Positions 7,084 through 12,875 of a DNA stretch of 12,875 nucleotides are shown piece after piece (position 1 is the stretch's first letter; each line of letters begins with the position of its first letter). Under the pieces are notes generated by a model that did no database searches, was not told the origin of the DNA, and was given only the letters and a program-made list of their open reading frames with translations. This DNA comes from Flavobacteriales bacterium (lineage in GTDB: Bacteria > Bacteroidota > Bacteroidia > Flavobacteriales_D > Sanyastnellaceae): contig JANRAA010000223.1 of NCBI GenBank assembly GCA_030728235.1, forward strand, positions 5,262-18,136, read 5' to 3'. Made by a program: the position numbers and the translations under genes.

Positions 7084-8614
7084 GTTTCAAGTATACGGAG
7101 AAAATACTTCCCTTGTCTAATTCACTCTCAACTTCCACCTTCCCTCCCATCGACAGCGCTTGACTTTTTGTGAGGAATAAGCCTACACCTCTCGCATCGG
7201 AATTCCCGTGAAAGGTTTTGAACATACCGAAAATTTTCGCTCCGTGGTATTTCATGTCTATACCTAGTCCGTTGTCTTTTACCTTAAACACCGCCATATC
7301 GTCTTGCGCTTCGGCTTCAACTTCAACAGACAGGCTTCTTTTTTCTGATCGGTACTTCACAGCATTGGTGAGTAGATTGAGAACGATGCTATCGAGATAT
7401 GCAGGTACAGCGAGGACATGCAGATTGCTATCTACCTTGTTTTCAATTGAAAAATCGAACGATACTTCGAGCCCTTTGAGCGTTGTTATGGCATTTTCAA
7501 CGAACGACCGCAAAGGCAGTGGCTCGAGGTTTTCAGCAGTAGAGGTATTGAGGACAACGACATCGCTCAGGTGTTTCACCGTTTCTGAGAGGTTTCCGCA
7601 AGCAGCCTCGATCATCGGAAAGAACTCATTCTTCGTGCTTTCAGGAGCATGTTCTTTCAGCAGATCGATGATCATTGTTAGGTTACCCGTATGAGAGCGT
7701 AGATTGTGAGAAACGATGTGTGCGAAGCTCAGCAAACGTTCATTCTGCCCTTGAGTAACATCCAATAGCGATTTGATTTCAGCTTCAGATTGGGCTGCTA
7801 GGATTTCACTTTCTTTTCTTCGGGTGATATCTTGGTGTGAGCCCGTCATTAGCTCAGGGCGTCCGTCATGGGTATAACTCACCACTCTTCCATTCACCGA
7901 AACCCAAATCCAACTTCCATTTTTATGGCGCATTCGCACTTCACATTCATAAATATCTTCTGTACCATCAAGATATCTTTTCACTGCTTCGTTGGCCATT
8001 TTCAAATCATCAGCATGCACCAGACTGGCCCAAGTTGCATCGGTTAAAGGGCCAAGTTCAGCCAGTGTATACCCAATCATATTGGCCCAGCGCTCGTTGA
8101 AAATAGACACTCCTGAAATCATATCCCATTCCCATGTTCCCAAGTCGGTACCTTTGAAAATGTGATCATAGCGCGCGATGCGTTCTTTCAGACGTTCTTC
8201 ATTTTCTTTTTCTGCTGAAATATCGATGTGTGCGCCCAGCATTCGAATAGGTTTTCCCGCTTCATCGCGGATGGCCATTCCTTTGCATCGTATCCACACC
8301 GTTCTTCCATCGGCATGTTTGTAACGCACGACAGTATCGTAAGGGAAATTGGGATCAGCGAAATGTTTGGAGACACTTTCTTGCACATCTGCCAGATCCT
8401 CTTGGAAAATGATGTCTTGCCAAGCCGAAACTTTGTGCGGCATTTTTTCCGGGTCATATCCCAACGTTTTCCAAAACCGTGGGTTCATCCACTCCTCTTC
8501 AGGATTTGTTAGATCCCAATACCACAAACCGTCGAGAGCCGACTCTTGAATAAAATCAAAAATAAAAGCATCCTCTTTCACAAGGGCATACAACTCCTCC
8601 TTGAGATAGCTCAT
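7070..8614 (-). CDS. Soluble PAS-PAS sensor histidine kinase
   Basis: Cytoplasmic sensor kinase of 514 residues with no signal peptide or membrane segment. Two PAS_3-type domains with PAC tails occupy about residues 22-135 (ending GAHIDISAEKENEE) and 150-266 (ending GSHQDITRRKESE). A coiled linker leads to the dimerisation/phospho-acceptor helix with H303 in IVSHNLRSHTGN. The ATPase domain has the N-box NLLTNAVKY (N417), G1 DNGLGID (447-453), F-box FGMFKTFH and G2 ARGVGLFLTK (GVG 476-478). Asn rather than Asp/Glu follows the histidine, and the usual proline (LR-x-P) is absent; SHNLR-type H-boxes are familiar in Bacteroidota. Neither PAS domain has the LOV cysteine motif, so the signal is unknown. 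The gene overlaps the response regulator gene, forming a two-component pair. Confidence 0.93.
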   Translation of the reverse strand: MSYLKEELYALVKEDAFIFDFIQESALDGLWYWDLTNPEEEWMNPRFWKTLGYDPEKMPHKVSAWQDIIFQEDLADVQESVSKHFADPNFPYDTVVRYKHADGRTVWIRCKGMAIRDEAGKPIRMLGAHIDISAEKENEERLKERIARYDHIFKGTDLGTWEWDMISGVSIFNERWANMIGYTLAELGPLTDATWASLVHADDLKMANEAVKRYLDGTEDIYECEVRMRHKNGSWIWVSVNGRVVSYTHDGRPELMTGSHQDITRRKESEILAAQSEAEIKSLLDVTQGQNERLLSFAHIVSHNLRSHTGNLTMIIDLLKEHAPESTKNEFFPMIEAACGNLSETVKHLSDVVVLNTSTAENLEPLPLRSFVENAITTLKGLEVSFDFSIENKVDSNLHVLAVPAYLDSIVLNLLTNAVKYRSEKRSLSVEVEAEAQDDMAVFKVKDNGLGIDMKYHGAKIFGMFKTFHGNSDARGVGLFLTKSQALSMGGKVEVESELDKGSIFSVYLKHGKN

Positions 8615-8826
8615 TGATTTTCAATTTTTACGATACAGATAAAAGCTACGATAGTCTTCATTGGAAAGAGCCGAATCATATGGATGGCAAATCGATTAAT
8701 TAGAACCGTGAAGATAGAAATTGTGCTTTAGACTTGTCTATTGTTGGCAAGACTTTCTCCCTCATAAATAACAATAATTTAAGTATTAGATTCGGAACTT
8801 AAAAGCACTGCAACTGTTCTGATTTC
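8615..8826. other. Divergent intergenic region (kinase / SDR epimerase)
   Basis: These 212 AT-rich bases must hold promoters for both the minus-strand kinase operon and the plus-strand epimerase. I found no exact TAnnTTTG element on either strand. The closest for the kinase is TAGCTTTT on the minus strand (complement of 8640-8647), without a -33 partner. TACGATA occurs twice (8629-8635 and 8647-8653). No RNA gene or small open frame is convincing. Confidence 0.4.
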
Positions 8827-9720
8827 ATGAAACAAACGATAATTTTAGCTGGAGGAAGTGGCTTGATTGGAGCTGCCATTGCGCGCAGCTTTGGCGATTC
8901 TGCGAACATAGTAATATTGAGCAGAAGTGAAAAAACAGGATCTGCAAACATTTCTTATGCGAAATGGAATCCGAAAAAAGGAGAAGTAGACCAAGCCGTT
9001 TTGGAAAGTGCCGATGTCGTTATCAACCTGGCGGGTGAAAGCGTCAACCAACGGTGGACAAAAACAGCAAAAGCGGGTATTATGGACAGCAGAGTGCATG
9101 CCACACGCACCCTGGTAGAAGGACTTAATCGCTGCAGCGAACCGAAAATTTTCATCTCAGCAAGTGCAATTGGCATTTACCCCGATACCCAGCAGTGGGT
9201 ATCAGAAGACACCAACGTTGGTGATTCATTTTTGGCAGAAGTGTGCATTGCATGGGAAAGTGAAGCACAGAAATTGAACGCTACTCACACCTTGATCATT
9301 CCCCGCATTGGGATGGTACTTTCTTCGAAAGGAGGCGCATTGGATAAGCTTGCACCCCTGTTCAAACTTGGTTTAGGATCGCCGATTGGCAGTGGTCAGC
9401 AATGGCAAAGTTGGATACACGTTGAAGATCTTGCCCGCATGTTTGTTTACTTGGCTAAAAACTCAAAAGCCGGAATCTACAATGCAGTAGCTCCTGAACC
9501 GGTTACAAATAAAAGTTTCGGAGCATCGCTAGCAAAAGCCGTTAAACGTTGGTACATCTTACCCGCAGTGCCTGCTTTTGTCTTGCGTTTGGTTTTGGGT
9601 GAGATGTCGGTTATCGCATTAGCATCGAATCGCGTAGGTTCAGACAAGATCAGAAAGCAAGGGTTTGAATACCTATATTCAGATATCGACACTGCCTTGC
9701 AGGCCATTTACAAAAAATAA
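8827..9720 (+). CDS. TIGR01777-family SDR epimerase/oxidoreductase
   Basis: Extended short-chain dehydrogenase/reductase-like protein of 297 residues, the normal family length; the substrate is not known for the family. The Rossmann dinucleotide motif is GGSGLIG (9-15). Family hallmarks follow: NLAGESVNQRWT (67-78), the SRV of 88-90, SASAIGIY (111-118), DSFLAEVCIAWESEA (133-147) and SWIHVEDLARMF. The C-terminal DUF1731-like segment (about 240-292) has LGEMSVIALASNRVGSDKIRKQGFEY with a final AL pattern. The family usually has YYG where this protein has IYP (117-119). The ATG at 8827 is the natural start, placing the glycine-rich loop near the N-terminus. It precedes a photolyase gene by 134 bases, a pairing I recall from other bacteria, so a light- or redox-related role is possible but unproven. 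Confidence 0.9.
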   Translation: MKQTIILAGGSGLIGAAIARSFGDSANIVILSRSEKTGSANISYAKWNPKKGEVDQAVLESADVVINLAGESVNQRWTKTAKAGIMDSRVHATRTLVEGLNRCSEPKIFISASAIGIYPDTQQWVSEDTNVGDSFLAEVCIAWESEAQKLNATHTLIIPRIGMVLSSKGGALDKLAPLFKLGLGSPIGSGQQWQSWIHVEDLARMFVYLAKNSKAGIYNAVAPEPVTNKSFGASLAKAVKRWYILPAVPAFVLRLVLGEMSVIALASNRVGSDKIRKQGFEYLYSDIDTALQAIYKK

Positions 9721-9796
9721 ATATTTTGAATGAACAAAGTAGGTTCACAAGAAGTTATTCTTTCGATGGTTTTTCCATCAATCGATCGTAAGGTGT

Positions 9797-9814
9797 TAAA
9801 TCAGTTTTGATTTA
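9797..9814. promoter_or_regulatory. 18-base perfect dyad upstream of the photolyase
   Basis: TAAATCA-GTTT-TGATTTA is a perfect 7-base-arm inverted repeat with a 4-base centre, 40 bases before the photolyase ATG. Its size and AT-rich arms fit an operator for a dimeric regulator. As RNA it could fold into a weak hairpin just ahead of the stronger one at 9819-9843. Two weaker inverted repeats lie upstream (TGAAC/GTTCA at 9731-9747; GATGG/CCATC around TTTTT at 9765-9779). Confidence 0.4.
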
Positions 9815-9818
9815 GATG

Positions 9819-9854
9819 AATGGCCCGACTTTGTTGGGCCATTTGTTTGTTGTT
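9819..9854 (+). terminator. Terminator-like hairpin between epimerase and photolyase
   Basis: Arms AATGGCCCGAC (9819-9829) and GTTGGGCCATT (9833-9843) around TTT make an 11-pair stem, followed by the T-rich TGTTTGTTGTT. The one non-Watson-Crick pair (G9827 with T9835) is a G-U wobble in plus-strand RNA and a C-A mismatch in minus-strand RNA, which supports plus-strand function. It would end the epimerase transcript. It finishes 11 bases before the photolyase ATG, so it could also act as an attenuator or leader structure. The T-tract is interrupted by G, so efficiency may be moderate. Confidence 0.6.
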
Positions 9855-11156
9855 ATGAAAAAAGAAAAAGTAGCAATTTGGTGGTTGCGCCGCGACATGC
9901 GGATAGCCGATAATGCAGCCTTGTTCAAAGCATCGAAAGCAACGAGCAAAGTGTTACCCGTGTTTATTTTCGATAGAGCCATACTCGACAAACTTGAGTC
10001 CAAAGATGTACGTGTTGCATTCATACACCAAGAACTATCAAATTTGAAAGCCACGCTTGAAGCCCAAGGATCGACCTTAGTGACTCATTACGGGAATCCA
10101 CAAGAAGCTTTTGAACACCTCTCCTCAACGTATGACATCGACACCGTTTATTTAAGTCGTGATTACGAGCCCTATGCATTGCAGCGCGACAAAGACATCG
10201 CAAAATTTTTAGAGAGCAAAGGCATCAAAATGGTTGGCGCCAAAGACCACGTTATATTCGAAAAAGACGAAGTTTTAAAAGACGATGGCAAGCCGTACAC
10301 TGTTTTCACACCTTACAGCAAGAAATGGTTGTTACGACTTGAGAAAGAACCCATTTCTACCTATCAATACGATATTTCTACACTTTTTTTGAAGTCTCAA
10401 CCAGCGAGTATGCCCTCGTTAAAAGAGATGGGCTTCGAAGACGTCTCGGCATCATTTCCAACAACAGAAATCGACGACAGCATACTTACCCAGTATGAGA
10501 ATCGCCGTGACATCCCTGCCGTGCGCGGGACCAGCAGATTGAGTATACACTTGCGATTTGGGACAGTAAGCGTTCGCACCTTGGTCATGAGGGCGCAAGA
10601 ATTGGGTGCAACGAAATGGCTTACAGAGTTGATTTGGAGAGATTTTTATCAGTGCATCCTTTATCATTTTCCGCATACTGTTGATCAATCATTTAAACCA
10701 GCTTACGACCGCATTCCTTGGAGGAACGATGAGGCTGAATTTGAGAAATGGTGCAGAGGAACCACTGGTTTTCCGCTTGTAGATGCCGGCATGAGAGAGT
10801 TGAATGCAACAGGATTCATGCACAACCGCGTGCGGATGTTGGTCGCCAGTTTTCTAACCAAACACCTGCTTATTGATTGGCGTTGGGGAGAGCGATACTT
10901 CGCCGAGAAATTGCTCGATTTCGACTTAGCAAGCAATATCGGAGGTTGGCAATGGGCGTCGGGCAGCGGATGCGATGCAGCACCTTATTTCCGCGTCTTT
11001 TCGCCTGCAAGTCAGCAAGAAAAATTCGACCCCAACTACACCTACGTCAAAAAATGGGTCGCCGAATGGGGAACGAACGCTTATCCCAAGCCCATGGTTG
11101 ACCACGCCATGGCACGTCAACGCGCTATCGACACTTACAAAGCCGCTTTGGCGTAG
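9855..11156 (+). CDS. phrB: Class I CPD photolyase (deoxyribodipyrimidine photo-lyase)
   Basis: Repairs UV-induced cyclobutane pyrimidine dimers using blue light and FAD. The N-terminal antenna domain begins IWWLRRDMRIADNAAL. By pattern comparison with E. coli PhrB, the electron-transfer tryptophans are W289, W342 and W365, with the same 53 and 23 residue spacings as W306, W359 and W382. N361 matches the FAD-facing Asn378. E258, W261, N324, R325 and M328 match the dimer-binding E274, W277, N341, R342 and M345. The usual FNP of PYFRIFNP is FSP here (S383). I chose ATG 9855 (433 residues, MKKEKVAIWWLRRD); an in-frame ATG at 9816 would translate through the terminator-like hairpin and add residues unlike the family. 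The antenna chromophore is undetermined. The CoA-transferase gene follows after 43 bases. Confidence 0.95.
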   Translation: MKKEKVAIWWLRRDMRIADNAALFKASKATSKVLPVFIFDRAILDKLESKDVRVAFIHQELSNLKATLEAQGSTLVTHYGNPQEAFEHLSSTYDIDTVYLSRDYEPYALQRDKDIAKFLESKGIKMVGAKDHVIFEKDEVLKDDGKPYTVFTPYSKKWLLRLEKEPISTYQYDISTLFLKSQPASMPSLKEMGFEDVSASFPTTEIDDSILTQYENRRDIPAVRGTSRLSIHLRFGTVSVRTLVMRAQELGATKWLTELIWRDFYQCILYHFPHTVDQSFKPAYDRIPWRNDEAEFEKWCRGTTGFPLVDAGMRELNATGFMHNRVRMLVASFLTKHLLIDWRWGERYFAEKLLDFDLASNIGGWQWASGSGCDAAPYFRVFSPASQQEKFDPNYTYVKKWVAEWGTNAYPKPMVDHAMARQRAIDTYKAALA

Positions 11157-11188
11157 ATAGGCCATGGCAATACCTCCTTAAATCTGCG

Positions 11189-11196
11189 TACTTTTG
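11189..11196 (+). promoter_or_regulatory. Possible -7 promoter element for the CoA-transferase
   Basis: TACTTTTG is an exact match to the Bacteroidota -7 consensus TAnnTTTG, the only one I found in the intergenic DNA of this window. It ends 3 bases before the ATG at 11200, which would put the transcription start at or beside the A of that ATG and give a leaderless message. No TTTG lies at the -33 position, so this may be chance. Confidence 0.3.
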
Positions 11197-11199
11197 AGC

Positions 11200-12270
11200 A
11201 TGGATTTGCTAAAAGGAATAACCGTTATCGACCTCTCCAGCGTGCTTGCGGGCCCTTCAGTAGGAACTTTCTTCGCCGAGCTTGGGGCGCGCGTCATCAA
11301 AGTTGAGAACAGTAGGTTTGGCGGTGATGTTACACGCAGTTGGAAACTTGCCAGTGAAGATCAAAATTCGCCCATTTCAGCTTACTACGCATCGGTGAAT
11401 TACGGAAAAGAAGTGCATCTCTTAGATTTAAGGGAAGCGGCCGACAGGAAAATCGTTGACGAGTGGTTGACAACTGCAGACATATTAATCGAGAACTTCA
11501 AGCACAAAGACCGCGAGAAATTTGGCGTAGACCCCGACTCCATCCGCCAGAGATTTCCGCAACTCATCCACTGTCACTTGGCTGGATTCGCGCACGATAC
11601 AGATCGAGTTGCATATGATGTTGTGTTGCAAGCTGAGGGCGGGTTTATGAGCATGAACGGACAACCAGGAAATCCGCCAACCAAGATGCCCTTGGCGTTT
11701 ATAGATATGCTGGCAGCACACCAAATGAAAGAAGGCATATTGTTGGCGTTGTATCGCAGGAGATCAACGGGCAAAGGCGTGTATATAAAAACCAGTTTAG
11801 AAGAAGCAGGCATAGCGTCGCTCTCGAATCAGGCAACCAACTACCTCATGGCGAATCATGTCGCCAAGCAAATAGGATCGAAGCATCCGAACATCGCACC
11901 TTATGGCGACTTGTTTACGTGCAAAGATGGCGTGCAGGTGGTGACAGCGGTGGGCAGCGACGGACAGTACAAAGCGCTTTGTGGGCTCTTGGGCATTCCT
12001 GAAGCTGCCGATGATAGTCGGCTTGCTACCAATCCGCATCGTGTGTTGAACAGAGAACACTTGTGTGAGACCTTGCAAGCCGCATTTAAGAAGTTTGACG
12101 CCAACGATATACTAGCGCAATGCCACAAAGAGCAAATTCCCATCGGTGCCGTGCGCACCATAGGTGAAGTTTGCGAGTCGACAGTTGGCAGAGAGATGGT
12201 GCTTCATGAAAAAACAGAAGGCCACCCTACAAGTAGGATGGCCAGCGTAGCTTTTCATTGGAAAGAGTGA
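11200..12270 (+). CDS. Family III CoA-transferase (CaiB/BaiF type)
   Basis: Moves coenzyme A between carboxylic acids; related enzymes act on formate/oxalate, carnitine or methylacyl substrates, or racemise methylacyl-CoA. The 356-residue protein shows LKGITVIDLSSVLAGPSVGTFFAELGARVIKVE at the N-terminus (4-36), then ILIENFK and YDVVLQAEGGFMSMNG. The catalytic aspartate is D169 in MPLAFIDMLAAH, the equivalent of Asp169 of formyl-CoA transferase. ALYRRRSTGKGVYIKTSLEEA follows, and the C-terminal part has HPNIAPYGDLFTCKDG. It is somewhat shorter than the roughly 400-residue norm. ATG 11200 is preferred over the TTG two codons upstream because translation then begins directly with MDLLKGITVIDL. 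The acyl substrate cannot be inferred, and nothing nearby indicates a pathway. Its last codons (12220-12243) double as an opposing terminator. Confidence 0.92.
   Translation: MDLLKGITVIDLSSVLAGPSVGTFFAELGARVIKVENSRFGGDVTRSWKLASEDQNSPISAYYASVNYGKEVHLLDLREAADRKIVDEWLTTADILIENFKHKDREKFGVDPDSIRQRFPQLIHCHLAGFAHDTDRVAYDVVLQAEGGFMSMNGQPGNPPTKMPLAFIDMLAAHQMKEGILLALYRRRSTGKGVYIKTSLEEAGIASLSNQATNYLMANHVAKQIGSKHPNIAPYGDLFTCKDGVQVVTAVGSDGQYKALCGLLGIPEAADDSRLATNPHRVLNREHLCETLQAAFKKFDANDILAQCHKEQIPIGAVRTIGEVCESTVGREMVLHEKTEGHPTSRMASVAFHWKE
12209..12243 (-). terminator. Minus-strand intrinsic terminator inside the CoA-transferase gene
   Basis: Read on the minus strand, GGCCATCCTAC and GTAGGGTGGCC pair as an 11-base stem around a TT loop (12243 to 12220), followed at once by TTCTGTTTTTT (12219 to 12209). 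It begins 33 bases after the lytic transglycosylase stop. One pair (12225 with 12238) is G-U in minus-strand RNA but C-A in plus-strand RNA, so the structure is complete only in the minus direction. It lies wholly within the C-terminal codons of the convergent CoA-transferase. Confidence 0.75.
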
Positions 12271-12276
12271 TTTCTC

Positions 12277-12875
12277 TTATTCTTTCGGAAGCAATACTTC
12301 GTACGTTTTATTCTTTGCGTTCTTCAAATACGTTTGACGCATCCAAGGGTTCAACGTTTTGACAATATTGTAGTTTGCACCGTTTTCTTTCGCCCAAACC
12401 GCGAGGTCATCGATGCTACCGTTCACTTCTGTTGAGCGGGTTTGGTATGGTTCGTAAAGGTCTTTTGGGCGAATCACAAATCCGTAAGCGGTGCCATTGT
12501 TAAGGATTTCTTTCACGGCGAGAATACGGTACACGTAGCGACTTGTTTCGTCGTTCAGCATCAGATCCCAGTATTCGCTCACTTGTTGACGGTTCAGCTG
12601 TTTGTTCACGCCTCCCATGCCCATGTTGTATGAGGCAGCCACGAGCGACCAATCACCGAAGCGCTTGTAACCATCGTTGAGATATTTACACGCCGCTTCT
12701 GTAGATTTCACAACATCGTAGCGTTCATCAACCTCTTCATTGATTTCTAACCCATAGCTGATACCCGTTTCTTTCATAAACTGCCAGAACCCGGTTGCAC
12801 CTGCGTGAGAAACGGCGTTGGTTAGTCCGCTTTCAATAACTGTCAAATACTTAAAATCGTCGGGAATGTTATTTT
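12277..12875 (-). CDS. MltD-like lytic transglycosylase, C-terminal part (5' end outside window)
   Basis: Peptidoglycan-cleaving SLT/GH23 enzyme acting in the periplasm. The frame is open to the right edge, so the N-terminus, including any signal peptide, is missing; 198 residues are present. They begin NNIPDDFKYLTVIESGLTNA, where the glutamate of VIES (codon 12832-12834) is the catalytic residue. The family motifs follow: GATGFWQFMKETGISYGLEI, DERYDVVKSTEAACKYL, and AASYNMGMGGVNKQL, the conserved AYN-type motif. The protein ends EVLLPKE with no LysM repeat after the catalytic domain, unlike E. coli MltD. TTG at 12846 is inside the domain and is not a credible start. The gene converges on the CoA-transferase with 6 bases between stops, and its terminator lies inside that gene. 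Confidence 0.93.
   Translation of the reverse strand, partial: NNIPDDFKYLTVIESGLTNAVSHAGATGFWQFMKETGISYGLEINEEVDERYDVVKSTEAACKYLNDGYKRFGDWSLVAASYNMGMGGVNKQLNRQQVSEYWDLMLNDETSRYVYRILAVKEILNNGTAYGFVIRPKDLYEPYQTRSTEVNGSIDDLAVWAKENGANYNIVKTLNPWMRQTYLKNAKNKTYEVLLPKE

Noticed and set aside
7800..8560. Possible LOV or blue-light photoreceptor function for the kinase PAS domains, given the nearby photolyase
   Set aside because: Neither PAS domain contains the flavin-binding cysteine motif (GxNCRFLQ type), so there is no sequence support for light sensing.
8629..8653. TACGATA repeated twice upstream of the histidine kinase
   Set aside because: Only two 7-base copies 18 bases apart in AT-rich DNA; a chance occurrence is likely and no promoter element is aligned with them.
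6625..9804. Shared 8-mer TAAATCAG before the secreted-protein gene (minus strand) and in the photolyase dyad
   Set aside because: With this much AT-rich intergenic DNA, several shared 8-mers are expected by chance, and only the photolyase copy is part of a full dyad.
9816..9854. In-frame upstream ATG extending the photolyase by 13 residues
   Set aside because: The extension translates through an 11-pair hairpin, and the family N-terminus aligns from ATG 9855.
9855..11156. Cryptochrome (non-repair) identity for the photolyase-like gene
   Set aside because: The dimer-binding and FAD-facing residues typical of CPD photolyases are all present, so repair activity is the simpler reading.
11105..11168. 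GCCATGGC palindrome occurring twice (11105-11112 and 11161-11168)
   Set aside because: Short palindrome, one copy inside coding sequence, with no matching spacing or partner motif.
12263..12278. Small inverted repeat AAGAG/CTCTT across the 12270/12277 convergent junction
   Set aside because: A 5-base stem is weak; the much stronger minus-strand terminator at 12209-12243 explains termination better.

Overview
The window looks like chromosomal DNA from a marine-type member of the Bacteroidota (flavobacterial or Cryomorphaceae-like). Several things point there: a TonB-dependent receptor with a carboxypeptidase-like N-terminal domain, a secreted choice-of-anchor B beta-propeller protein carrying Cys-rich and calcium-binding modules, a soluble PAS kinase with an SHNLR-type H-box, a lone receiver-domain regulator, and no clear Shine-Dalgarno sequences before the start codons. 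Assignment is by protein style only; no rRNA or other marker is present.

Layout. (1) Positions 2-4277, + strand: a TonB-dependent outer-membrane receptor, cut at the left edge inside its signal peptide, followed after one base by a half-size ABC exporter. (2) Positions 4291-8614, - strand: PAS/PAS histidine kinase, single-domain response regulator (14-base overlap), then a secreted choice-of-anchor B protein 66 bases further on. (3) Positions 8827-12270, + strand: a TIGR01777-family SDR epimerase, a class I CPD photolyase with all key residues intact, and a family III CoA-transferase. (4) Positions 12277-12875, - strand: the C-terminal part of an MltD-like lytic transglycosylase, cut by the right edge.

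The genes are densely packed and both convergent junctions are very tight (13 and 6 bases between stop codons). Transcription-stop signals therefore sit inside or across coding sequence. The clearest is a minus-strand intrinsic terminator for the lytic transglycosylase, embedded in the 3' end of the CoA-transferase gene. A second hairpin overlaps both stop codons at 4272-4296. The 134-base gap before the photolyase holds an 18-base dyad and a terminator-like hairpin that ends only 11 bases before the start codon.

No mobile element, CRISPR array, tRNA or rRNA was seen. Most genes belong to known families, and I do not see a convincing new multi-gene system. The items most worth following up are the C-terminal architecture of the secreted protein, the aspartate in place of the catalytic glutamate in the ABC exporter, and the embedded and overlapping terminator-like structures.
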